DNA of 6,439 bases from Actinomycetes bacterium (GTDB taxonomy: Bacteria > Actinomycetota > Actinomycetes > Propionibacteriales > Nocardioidaceae): assembly GCA_023417775.1 (NCBI GenBank), contig JAEZEJ010000105.1:1-6439 (forward strand). The letters are read 5' to 3'. Shown here one piece after another: positions 1 through 5,680 of this stretch. The first letter of the stretch is position 1, and the number at the start of each line of letters is the position of its first letter. The position numbers and the translations under genes were made by a program. Under the pieces are notes generated by a model, which made no database searches, was not told the DNA's origin, and saw only the letters and a program-made list of their open reading frames with translations.

Positions 1-47
1 GGGGGGGGGGGGCCGCGCCGGGCGGGGGCCCCGGCCCGGCCCCGCGG
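1..47. other. G/C-only low-complexity edge with a 12-base G run, probable sequence artefact
   Basis: The first 12 bases are all G, and no A or T occurs until base 48. This stretch should encode the conserved start of the second rhodanese domain, and the upstream reading is normal up to VDPR. Dropping one C from the four-C run at 40-43 restores an AG...PGA-like reading, so an indel plus base-calling error at a contig end is the simplest explanation. A real GC-rich tract is less likely. Confidence 0.7.
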
Positions 48-608
48 ATCGACCGGCTCGACCTCGCCTCGGTAGCGTTCGACCGCCCGAGCGTCCAGGA
101 GCACGCCCTCGCGGGGCCAGGCGCCCACCGCGCCGAGGTCGAGTGTGCCCACCGCGCCCGGCCGCACGGTCGCGTCACCCGGCACAGGCGTGACGTCCTC
201 GGTGGCGAGGCTCCCGCCCTGGGCGGTCCAGGCCGGCAGCGCGCCGTCGAGGAGACGCACGTCGGTCAACCCGGCCCAGCGCAGCAGCCACCAGGCTCTG
301 GCCGCCGCCAGATTGCCGCCGCCGTCATAGACCACGACGGTGTCATCCTCGTCGATGCCCCAGCGACGCACCGCGGCTTGGAAGGCGTCCGGTGTCGGTA
401 GGGGGTGACGTCCGTCCGTCGGCTGGCCACGACCGGCCAGCTCGGTGTCGAGGTCGACGTAGACGGCTCCGGGAATGTGCCCGTCGAGGTACACCCCGTG
501 TCCGGGCGGCCCGTCCAGCGACCACCGGATGTCGAGCACGACGGGCGGCTCGTCGCTGCCGAGGCGCGCCGCCAGATCGGCCGCCGAGATCAGATGACTC
601 ATGTCCAT
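1..608 (-). CDS. sseA: SseA-type rhodanese sulfurtransferase, 3' end cut off by window edge
   Basis: Thiosulfate/3-mercaptopyruvate sulfurtransferase, a cytoplasmic enzyme that moves sulfane sulfur to a thiophilic acceptor. The reverse-strand reading begins MDMSHLISAADLAARL. The first (non-catalytic) rhodanese domain covers about residues 5-130, with VVLDIRWSLDG (23-33), GHIPGAVYVDLD (43-54) and VVVYDGGGNLAAARAWWLLRWAG (91-113). The second domain opens at LLDARAVERYRGEVEPVDP (170-188). The catalytic Cys loop of domain two lies off the left edge, so activity cannot be judged. The family is usually about 280 aa; about 190 credible residues are present. Past residue 189 the expected AGHIPGA-like stretch is replaced by G/C-only sequence in the wrong frame, probably an edge artefact. 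Start: ATG at 608, with an in-frame ATG at 602; neither has a Shine-Dalgarno site, and promoter spacing favours 602. It lies 72 bp downstream of the LysR gene on the same strand. Confidence 0.9.
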   Translation of the reverse strand, partial: MDMSHLISAADLAARLGSDEPPVVLDIRWSLDGPPGHGVYLDGHIPGAVYVDLDTELAGRGQPTDGRHPLPTPDAFQAAVRRWGIDEDDTVVVYDGGGNLAAARAWWLLRWAGLTDVRLLDGALPAWTAQGGSLATEDVTPVPGDATVRPGAVGTLDLGAVGAWPREGVLLDARAVERYRGEVEPVDPRGRAGAPARRGPPP

Positions 609-609
609 C

Positions 610-640
610 ACGCTAGGAACCGCGGGCGCCATGGGTCCAA
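610..640 (-). promoter_or_regulatory. Putative leaderless promoter of the sulfurtransferase gene
   Basis: On the reverse strand a -35-like TTGGAC (640-635) and a -10-like TAGCGT (615-610) are separated by 19 bp. The -10 ends 7 nt before the ATG at 602, so transcription could begin at that start codon. No Shine-Dalgarno motif is present, which fits leaderless initiation. The 19-bp spacer is longer than the usual 17-18. It is a prediction from motif and spacing only. Confidence 0.4.
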
Positions 641-680
641 TACCTGTCGCGGATGGGCATCCATCACACCTGTCGATCGG

Positions 681-1559
681 TCACCCGGCGAGGTCGACCA
701 CGCTGAGACGACGGCGGGCGAAGAAGGCCTCGCCGGCGGCCACGGCCGTCGACTCGAGCTCCGGGTCGAGGCCACGGCGGACCATCACGTTGAGTCCGGC
801 AGAACCGGTGTCCGGCAGGTCATCGCGGGCGATCAGACCGACCGGGTCCCCGCCCGCGCTCGGCAGGAGCGCGACGCCGAGGCCCGCGCGAACCCCGGCC
901 AGCACGCCCTCCAAGGTGGTGGACTGGCCGGCCACGACCACCCGATGGTCGGCGCCCAGCGCCGCCAGGGCGCGCTCACGCAGTGCGCACGGTTCCTCGA
1001 AGGCCACCAGCGCGATCGGCTCGCCGTGCTCCGGCGGAACCCACGAGGGGGAGGAGTACCAGCGCAGGGGCATGCGGCCGATCTCCCGACCCGCCTCGTC
1101 GCCTCGTGAGGCGAGGATGAAGGCGAAGTCGACCGTGCCACGCTCGACCGCCTCGGCCAGCCGGGTGGAACGGCCGATCTCGAATCGCGTCGAGACATCG
1201 GGGAAGGCCGCTCGCAGGCTGCGGATCATCTCCGGCAGCACCTGCTCGGCCGAGTGCTCGCTCGACCCCACCACGACCGTCCGTTGCCGGCTCTGGACGC
1301 GCAAGCGGTCGAGCGCGTCGTCGTGAGCCGACAGGAGGCGTCGGGCCTCGGCGAGCACCTCCTCGCCGTGCTCAGTCAACCTCATGACTCGGCCGTCCTT
1401 CTCGAACAGCTTCCGCTTCAAGGCCCGTTCGAGCAGGCGAATGTGCTGGCTCAGAGCAGGCTGGCTGATGTGCAGCGCAGCCGCCGCCTTGCCGAAGCCG
1501 CCGCAGTCGGCGATCGCCACCAGGGTCCGCAGGTGGTCGAGGTCCAGAGAGGTGGTCAT
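681..1559 (-). CDS. LysR-family transcriptional regulator
   Basis: DNA-binding regulator that normally acts as a tetramer and responds to a small-molecule co-inducer. It is 292 aa, the usual family length. The N-terminal winged helix-turn-helix spans about residues 6-64: DHLRTLVAIADCGGFGKAAAAL, then the recognition region HISQPALSQHIRLLE (30-44), then LFEKDGRVMRLTEHG. A linker helix follows at about 65-92 and the periplasmic-binding-like effector domain at about 94-285. That domain starts TVVVGSSEHSAEQVLPEMI, where family members usually have a similar 'lriG' strand, and contains GVRAGLGVALLPS (222-233), the typical 'G.Gia.lP' segment. It starts at ATG 1559 with no ribosome-binding site but a -10 motif 7 nt upstream. 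It is divergent from the FAD oxidoreductase operon, the classic arrangement for a LysR protein and its target. The effector is unknown; an organic acid handled by the neighbouring enzymes is an inference. Confidence 0.95.
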   Translation of the reverse strand: MTTSLDLDHLRTLVAIADCGGFGKAAAALHISQPALSQHIRLLERALKRKLFEKDGRVMRLTEHGEEVLAEARRLLSAHDDALDRLRVQSRQRTVVVGSSEHSAEQVLPEMIRSLRAAFPDVSTRFEIGRSTRLAEAVERGTVDFAFILASRGDEAGREIGRMPLRWYSSPSWVPPEHGEPIALVAFEEPCALRERALAALGADHRVVVAGQSTTLEGVLAGVRAGLGVALLPSAGGDPVGLIARDDLPDTGSAGLNVMVRRGLDPELESTAVAAGEAFFARRRLSVVDLAG

Positions 1560-1566
1560 GTCCGCG

Positions 1567-1572
1567 ACGGTA
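1567..1572 (-). promoter_or_regulatory. -10 element of the LysR gene, leaderless layout
   Basis: Reverse-strand TACCGT ends exactly 7 nt before the ATG at 1559, placing the transcription start at the start codon. No Shine-Dalgarno sequence occurs in those 7 nt. No convincing -35 hexamer is seen. The region where it would lie is occupied by the LysR-type box at 1586-1600. Confidence 0.5.
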
Positions 1573-1585
1573 GAACCAGAACGGC

Positions 1586-1600
1586 ATCACCTCGGATGAT
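1586..1600. promoter_or_regulatory. LysR-type binding box (T-N11-A, ATCA-N7-TGAT)
   Basis: The 15-mer ATCACCTCGGATGAT is an interrupted dyad, with ATCACC and GATGAT pairing at 5 of 6 positions around TCG. It matches the LysR consensus T-N11-A with ATC-N9-GAT ends, as in NodD-type boxes. It lies 27-41 bases upstream of the LysR start codon, over the expected -35 region of that gene, and about 170 bp upstream of the oxidase start. This is where the regulator would be expected to bind for autorepression while also serving the divergent operon. The motif is seen directly; the binding is inferred. Confidence 0.6.
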
Positions 1601-1601
1601 C

Positions 1602-1630
1602 CCGCGATGCGGAACCGTTCGCCGACGGCG
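1602..1630. repeat. Cluster of three short palindromes in the divergent control region
   Basis: Three perfect short dyads sit almost end to end: CCGC-GAT-GCGG (1602-1612), GAAC-C-GTTC (1612-1620) and CGCCG-A-CGGCG (1620-1630). They adjoin the LysR box and may form a second operator zone. Short GC-rich palindromes also arise by chance in DNA of this composition, so functional weight is modest. Confidence 0.3.
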
Positions 1631-1729
1631 TCCATCTGTGCTCATGACGCAGTCAGCGGATTGAGGCGAGCGGGCGGATAGGTGTCGCATCCATCAGCGC
1701 ACGGCATCGTTGTCCATCACGGATCCTTC

Positions 1730-1760
1730 TTGGACACGGCGGGCCGGGCTCGGCCAGTCT
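1730..1760 (+). promoter_or_regulatory. Putative leaderless promoter of the FAD oxidoreductase operon
   Basis: TTGGAC (1730-1735) and a weak -10, CAGTCT (1755-1760), are separated by 19 bp, and the -10 ends 6 nt before the ATG at 1767. The -10 keeps the key A2 and T6 but lacks T1. The TTGGAC and 19-bp spacer are the same as in the sulfurtransferase promoter. A weak -10 would suit an activator-dependent LysR target. Confidence 0.3.
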
Positions 1761-1766
1761 CGGGGG

Positions 1767-3122
1767 ATGACCTCGCCTCCATCGTCCCCTCCGACGACGA
1801 CCCCGCCCGGTGCGCGGACCGACTCGGCGTCGCTGGCGGCCGCGGGCATCGATCGCTCGAATGCGCCGGCGGGGCGGCCGTCGGCGGTCGTCCGTCCGGC
1901 GAGCATCGGCGAGGTGCAGGAGCTGATGCGGTGGGCGCATCGGCACCGCCGGCCGGTCGTGCCGCGTGGCGCCGGCACGGGCCTGGCCGGAGGTGCCGTC
2001 CCTGTGGACGGGGCGGTCGTCATCGACCTCACCGCGCTCGACACCATCGAGTGCATCGATTCCCTCGACGAGATCGCCGTGGTCGGACCCGGTGTCCTCA
2101 CCGGTGATCTCGACCGCGCTGCCCGGGAACAGGGGCTGTTCTACGCCCCCGACCCGGCCAGCGCGGCGATCTCGACGATCGGCGGGAATGTGGCGACGAA
2201 TGCCGGCGGGATGCGCTGCGTCAAGTACGGCGTGACTGCCGACTCGATCCTCGGGCTCGACGTGGTGCTGGCGGACGGTCGTCTCCTGAGCACCGGGCGC
2301 CGCACCCTGAAGGGGGTCACCGGCTATGACTTGACGTCGCTGTTCGTCGGCTCCGAGGGGACCCTCGGCGTCGTGGTGGGAGCGACCGTGCGCCTGCGTC
2401 CGGTGCCGGCCGACATCGCCACGGCCAGCGCGGTCTTCCCCGGGGTCGAGGAGGCCGCGCAGGCGTGTGCCGATCTCGTCGGCCGACGCCTGACGCCGAG
2501 CCTGCTGGAGCTCCTCGATGCCCGGACCCTCGCCACCATCGACCGGGCGCAGGGCACGGACCTCTCGCAGCGTGGCGGTGCGCTGCTGATCGCACAGGCC
2601 GACGGGTATGACGCGCACGAGCAGATCGCTCGGATCGCCACGGTGCTTCAGCAGCGCGCATCCACCGTGCGGGTGGCGCGGGATGCTGAGGAGTCAGAGT
2701 CTCTACTCGCTGCGCGCCGCTTGGCCCTTCCCTCCATCGAGGCCTTCGGCACCGCCCTGATCGAGGACATCTGCGTACCCCGGTCCCGGCTCGCCGCGGC
2801 GGTCCGCGGGGTCGAGCGCATCGCCTCGGACACCGGCGTTGAGATCCATACCTTCGCGCATGCGGGCGACGGCAACCTGCATCCGATCATCTCCTACGAC
2901 CGTGATCTGGCCGCACCTCCGGATCCGGCTCATGAGGCTGCGGGACGGATCTTCGCTCTCGCCCACGAGCTGGGCGGGACCATCTCGGGAGAGCACGGCG
3001 TAGGAAGTGTCAAGCGATCCTGGGCCGCGGCCGAGATCGGAGAGACGGGGCTCGACGTCCATCGGGCCCTCAAGCGGGCCTTCGATCCGTGGGGCCTCCT
3101 CAATCCCGGCACCGCTTTCTGA
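1767..3122 (+). CDS. GlcD-type FAD-linked 2-hydroxyacid oxidoreductase
   Basis: Flavoenzyme of the glycolate oxidase subunit D / D-lactate dehydrogenase superfamily, which oxidises a 2-hydroxyacid to the 2-oxoacid using FAD. From ATG 1767 it has 451 aa, close to the family norm of 450-500. The N-terminal FAD-binding-4 domain (about 38-212) shows the pyrophosphate loop PRGAGTGLAGGAVP (66-79), ISTIGGNVATNAGG (135-148), VTGYD (184-188) and VGSEGTLGVV (194-203). The C-terminal FAD-oxidase domain (about 215-451) shows HAGDGNLHP (365-373) and SGEHGVG (407-413), with the usual active-site histidines, and ends RAFDPWGLLNPG. There is no fused iron-sulfur domain and no GlcE or GlcF partner nearby, so the electron acceptor is unclear. 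A TTG at 1710 would add 19 residues unlike the family; ATG 1767 has better promoter spacing. It forms an operon with the flavin reductase 25 bp downstream. Substrate (glycolate, D-lactate, 2-hydroxyglutarate or other) cannot be read. Confidence 0.92.
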   Translation: MTSPPSSPPTTTPPGARTDSASLAAAGIDRSNAPAGRPSAVVRPASIGEVQELMRWAHRHRRPVVPRGAGTGLAGGAVPVDGAVVIDLTALDTIECIDSLDEIAVVGPGVLTGDLDRAAREQGLFYAPDPASAAISTIGGNVATNAGGMRCVKYGVTADSILGLDVVLADGRLLSTGRRTLKGVTGYDLTSLFVGSEGTLGVVVGATVRLRPVPADIATASAVFPGVEEAAQACADLVGRRLTPSLLELLDARTLATIDRAQGTDLSQRGGALLIAQADGYDAHEQIARIATVLQQRASTVRVARDAEESESLLAARRLALPSIEAFGTALIEDICVPRSRLAAAVRGVERIASDTGVEIHTFAHAGDGNLHPIISYDRDLAAPPDPAHEAAGRIFALAHELGGTISGEHGVGSVKRSWAAAEIGETGLDVHRALKRAFDPWGLLNPGTAF

Positions 3123-3137
3123 CACCCCATCCGTTTC

Positions 3138-3143
3138 GAGGAG
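3138..3143 (+). promoter_or_regulatory. Ribosome-binding site of the flavin reductase gene
   Basis: GAGGAG ends 4 nt before ATG 3148. It fixes this start over an upstream in-frame start at 3007, which would lie inside the oxidoreductase gene. It also fits translation as the second gene of an operon mRNA, in contrast to the leaderless first genes here. Confidence 0.75.
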
Positions 3144-3147
3144 AGAC

Positions 3148-3642
3148 ATGACCGCCCCGTCAGAGCTGGCCCACGATGTGCTGCAGAAGGCATTCCGAGG
3201 CGCGATGGCCCAGGTGGCGACGCCGGTCTCCGTCGTCACCACGCAGACGCCCGCCGGCGTCCACGGCACGACCGTCAGTGCCGTGGCGTCGCTGTCCATG
3301 GAACCCCCGATGATGCTGATCTCCCTGGATCGGCGGTCCCGTCTCCTCTCATCTATCGACATCGGCGCGGTGCTCGGTGTGAACATCCTGGCCTCGGGCC
3401 AGGAGCCGTTGGCATCGCTCTTCGCAGGCAAGGACCGAGACGGATTCGCGGGGGTCGATTGGACGATGCGTCGCGGAGCGCCCGCCCTCGCCGATTGCCA
3501 CGCCTGGGTGGCTCTGCGTGCGACGCGTCTCGTGGAAGCCGGTGACCACGTGATCGTGCTGTCGGACGTGATCGATGCCGAGACCGGTGAAGGCGACCCG
3601 CTCACCTACTGGCGTCGGACCTTCGGCACCCACCGGTCGTGA
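3148..3642 (+). CDS. Flavin reductase-like FMN-binding protein (HpaC/split-barrel family)
   Basis: Small NAD(P)H:flavin oxidoreductase-like protein of 164 aa, typical length for the family, which reduces free FMN or FAD for a partner flavoenzyme. The single split-barrel domain spans about 14-160: TPVSVVTTQTPAGVHGTTVSAVASLSMEPPMMLISLDRRS (25-64) is the flavin-binding core. It continues with GVNILASGQEPLASLFAG (77-94), the DCHAWVALRATRLVEAGDHVIVLSDVIDA strands (116-144) and the closing PLTYWRRTFG (151-160), close to the usual PL.Y.....G ending. No signal peptide or membrane segment is seen, so it is cytoplasmic. It lies 25 bp downstream of the GlcD-type gene with its own Shine-Dalgarno site, hence almost surely co-transcribed. 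No two-component monooxygenase large subunit is present in the window, so its partner is either the GlcD-type enzyme or encoded elsewhere. Confidence 0.9.
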   Translation: MTAPSELAHDVLQKAFRGAMAQVATPVSVVTTQTPAGVHGTTVSAVASLSMEPPMMLISLDRRSRLLSSIDIGAVLGVNILASGQEPLASLFAGKDRDGFAGVDWTMRRGAPALADCHAWVALRATRLVEAGDHVIVLSDVIDAETGEGDPLTYWRRTFGTHRS

Positions 3643-3662
3643 GTCGAGCAGGTGCAGGCGGG

Positions 3663-4337
3663 TCAGTGGCCGCCGACGAGGCGGGTCTCGTAGGCGAGCA
3701 CGACCAGTTGCACGCGATCGCGTGAGCTCGTCTTGGCGAGCAGCCGGCTGATGTGGGTCTTCACGGTCGCCTCGGCCACGAACAGCTCTCCCGCGATCTC
3801 GGTATTCGTCAGTCCCCGCCCGACCAGCACGAGGACCTCGCGCTCGCGTTCGGTGATCTCCGCGAGGCGGTCGTCCGGCGAGGTCGCGGCACCGGGGGCG
3901 TCGGGCAGCGTGGTCGCGAAGTGATCGAGCAGCCGTCGGGTGGTCGAGGGGGCGACCACCGCGTCGCCACGATGCACCGCGCGGATCGCGCCCAGCAGCT
4001 CCGGCGGGGCGGCGTCCTTCAGCAGGAAGGCGGCTGCACCCGACTTGATCGCGGCGAAGGCGTATTCGTCGAGGTCGAAGGTGGTCAGCACGATCACGCG
4101 GGGGCCTTCGGGCATCGCGGTGATCGACCGGGTCGCCTCCACGCCGTCGAGGCGGGGCATCCGGACGTCCATCAGCACGACATCGCACGAGGTCACGCCG
4201 ATCAGCTGCACGGCCTCGGCGCCGTCGCCGGCCTCGCCGACCACGGTCATGTCGTCCTGGCTGTCGACGAGCATGCGGAAGCCGGCCCGGACCATCTGCT
4301 GGTCGTCGACGAGGAACACGCGGATCGGATCGCTCAC
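3663..4337 (-). CDS. NarL/LuxR-type two-component response regulator
   Basis: Cytoplasmic DNA-binding regulator switched on by phosphorylation from the adjacent kinase. It is 224 aa, standard for the NarL group. The receiver domain (about 5-122) has the acidic pair D11-D12, the phospho-acceptor D57 in CDVVLMDVRMP, the switch T85/T86 in VIVLTTFD and K107 in FLLKD, so all key residues are present. After a 35-residue linker, a LuxR/GerE helix-turn-helix follows at about 159-222: ITEREREVLVLVGRGLTNTEIAGELFVAEATVKTHISRLLAK. The start is GTG 4337, in a 4-base GTGA overlap with the kinase stop, implying translational coupling. Its stop is only 20 bp from the stop of the convergent flavin reductase gene, with no clear terminator hairpin between them. 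Target genes are unknown. Confidence 0.96.
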   Translation of the reverse strand: MSDPIRVFLVDDQQMVRAGFRMLVDSQDDMTVVGEAGDGAEAVQLIGVTSCDVVLMDVRMPRLDGVEATRSITAMPEGPRVIVLTTFDLDEYAFAAIKSGAAAFLLKDAAPPELLGAIRAVHRGDAVVAPSTTRRLLDHFATTLPDAPGAATSPDDRLAEITEREREVLVLVGRGLTNTEIAGELFVAEATVKTHISRLLAKTSSRDRVQLVVLAYETRLVGGH

Positions 4338-5485
4338 CAGGGAATCCTCGCATCGACGCGGTAGCCCCCGCCGACGACGGGCCCGGCGGTGAGCTCGCCG
4401 CCGTGGGCCGCGACGCGCTCACGCATGCCGACGAGTCCGTGTCCGGCGCCGTCATCGGAGGCGCTCGCCCCGCGTCCGTCGTCGCGCACGCTCAGCAGCA
4501 GCGCGTCGCCGTCCCGGCGTACGGCGATGTCGACGCTCACCTGGGGGCCGGCGTGCTTGCGGACATTGGTCAGCGACTCCTGGAGCAGGCGGTAGGCGGT
4601 GAGTGCGACCCCCGGTGGCACCTGGGCGATGTCGTCGGTGATCCGGGCGTCCAGCCGCATCGACGCGCTCGCCTCCTCCAGCAGCGCCGGGAGATCGGTC
4701 AGCCCGGGTTGCGGGGCCGTGCCCGTGCCGTCCTCGCGCAGCAGTCCGAGCAGCGACCGCATCTCGGTCAAGGCCTGCCGGCCGGTGCTGGCGATGGTCT
4801 CCAAGGCCTCCACGGCCGATTCGGGACGGGCGGCCGCCGCGTAACGTCCCCCATCGGCCTGCACGATGATGATCGAGAGCCCGTGCGCCACCACATCGTG
4901 CATCTCGCGGGCGATGCGGTTGCGTTCGCCCTGTGCGGCGAGCTGAGCCCGCTGGTCGGCCTCACGGGCCACCCGCTCGCTGCGCTCGATCAGGGAGTTC
5001 ACATAGGCCTCCCGCGTGTGCCCGAGCCGTCCGAGCACCCACGCGACCAGGACGATGAGGCCGATGCCGGTCGCCTGCGAGATGATGATCCGCAGGTTCG
5101 CGGCGACGGTGAGGTCGAGGCCGGGCATCCAGTCGATCGCGGCCACCGCTGCGGCGAACAGGCTCAGGACGAGCACCGGGATGCTCTGCCGCAATCCCCG
5201 CCAACGGGCGACCGAGTAGACCGCGATGGGGAAGGCGAGCTGGCCCGGCAGCGGGGTGGCGTACAGCAGCACCTGCGCGGCGTGCGTCACGTAGACGGCG
5301 GCGAAGGCGACCAGGGGACGCGACCGCCGCCAGAACAGCGGCACGATCTGCGCCGCGGTCAACAGCGCGCTGCCCAGGTCGATGCTGACGGCCACGAGGG
5401 CGGCGAAGGCGAGCAGCGCGCAGGTCAGCGCGATGTCGAACCAATGCCGGCCGCGCGGGCTGAGGCGGAAGGGGGCGCTGTCCAT
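4334..5485 (-). CDS. NarL-type sensor histidine kinase (HisKA_3, multi-pass membrane sensor)
   Basis: Membrane sensor kinase, 383 aa from ATG 5485, pairing with the overlapping response regulator. The N-terminal part (about 15-155) holds hydrophobic segments near 16-35, 38-51, 56-76, 83-93, 102-119 and 132-153, with almost no extracytoplasmic loop, as in kinases that sense membrane-linked signals. A short coiled region (157-186) leads to the HisKA_3 dimerisation domain with ERNRIAREMHDVVAHGLS; the phospho-acceptor is H196. The ATPase domain (about 290-383) has the N box YRLLQESLTNVRKHA (E303, N307), DDGRGA (335-340) and GHGLVGMRERV. ATG 5485 is chosen because a TACCGT -10 lies exactly 7 nt upstream. 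ATG 5539 would give 401 aa and has a G-rich stretch too close to the codon. The reading frame stays open to 5707, but that would overlap the divergent gene. The signal is unknown. Confidence 0.93.
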   Translation of the reverse strand: MDSAPFRLSPRGRHWFDIALTCALLAFAALVAVSIDLGSALLTAAQIVPLFWRRSRPLVAFAAVYVTHAAQVLLYATPLPGQLAFPIAVYSVARWRGLRQSIPVLVLSLFAAAVAAIDWMPGLDLTVAANLRIIISQATGIGLIVLVAWVLGRLGHTREAYVNSLIERSERVAREADQRAQLAAQGERNRIAREMHDVVAHGLSIIIVQADGGRYAAAARPESAVEALETIASTGRQALTEMRSLLGLLREDGTGTAPQPGLTDLPALLEEASASMRLDARITDDIAQVPPGVALTAYRLLQESLTNVRKHAGPQVSVDIAVRRDGDALLLSVRDDGRGASASDDGAGHGLVGMRERVAAHGGELTAGPVVGGGYRVDARIPW

Positions 5486-5492
5486 CCTCTCG

Positions 5493-5498
5493 ACGGTA
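5493..5498 (-). promoter_or_regulatory. -10 element of the kinase-regulator operon, leaderless layout
   Basis: Reverse-strand TACCGT ends 7 nt before ATG 5485. It is the same hexamer at the same distance as in the LysR gene. No good -35 is seen at 17-19 bp; a TCGGAC lies 21 bp upstream. If real, this excludes the ATG at 5539 as the main start. Confidence 0.45.
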
Positions 5499-5571
5499 GC
5501 CGAGTCCGCGCTCCGGGCCGTCCGACCGGGGACGGACATTCCCCCTCTATAGGTGGTTTTTGCCTGGAATA

Positions 5572-5587
5572 TCAGATGATCATCCGA
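5572..5587. promoter_or_regulatory. Palindromic operator candidate upstream of the kinase operon
   Basis: GATGATCATC (5575-5584) is a perfect 10-bp palindrome. Adding the flanks gives a 16-bp dyad (TC.GATGATCATC.GA) with 7 of 8 pairs. It lies in the most AT-rich stretch of the window (about 5548-5592), between the divergent kinase operon and the 5681 gene, the right place for an operator acting on either. The protein that binds it is unknown; the response regulator encoded next door is one guess. Confidence 0.4.
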
Positions 5588-5667
5588 AAAGAGGGGCTCG
5601 ATCGGCGACCGCGACGCATCGCGCCCGCGAATCTGCTTCGATGAGGACTGAAGACCCGAAGACGGAC

Positions 5668-5674
5668 GGAGGAG
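5668..5674 (+). promoter_or_regulatory. Strong ribosome-binding site deciding the GTG start at 5681
   Basis: GGAGGAG lies 6 nt before GTG 5681, an ideal Shine-Dalgarno distance. It supports this start over the ATG at 5641, which is in another frame and opens an arginine-rich shadow reading. Unlike the leaderless genes nearby, this mRNA has a leader. Confidence 0.75.
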
Positions 5675-5680
5675 ATCATC

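Noticed and set aside
652..665. Small hairpin GATGG-GCAT-CCATC as a terminator of the LysR gene
   Set aside because: Five-base stem without a T run on either strand; more likely chance or part of a promoter-proximal motif.
405..1109. 234-aa plus-strand open reading frame
   Set aside because: It lies antisense across the sulfurtransferase and LysR genes, is Arg/Gly/His-rich with no family features, and both genes it crosses are clear. Shadow frame of GC-rich DNA.
1710..1766. TTG start adding 19 residues to the GlcD-type oxidase
   Set aside because: Rare start codon without a ribosome-binding site, and the added residues do not resemble the family. ATG 1767 has a better-spaced promoter, though 1710 cannot be excluded.
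2703..3605. 300-aa minus-strand open reading frame
   Set aside because: Antisense to the oxidase and flavin reductase genes, Ser/Arg-rich, with no conserved motifs.
3349..4455. 368-aa minus-strand open reading frame
   Set aside because: A different frame through the response regulator, the flavin reductase and the kinase 3' end; almost pure Arg/Pro/Gly/Ala composition.
4403..5644. 413-aa plus-strand open reading frame
   Set aside because: Fully antisense to the histidine kinase, with low-complexity Arg/Gly/Gln composition and no recognisable domain. The kinase on the other strand has every conserved box.
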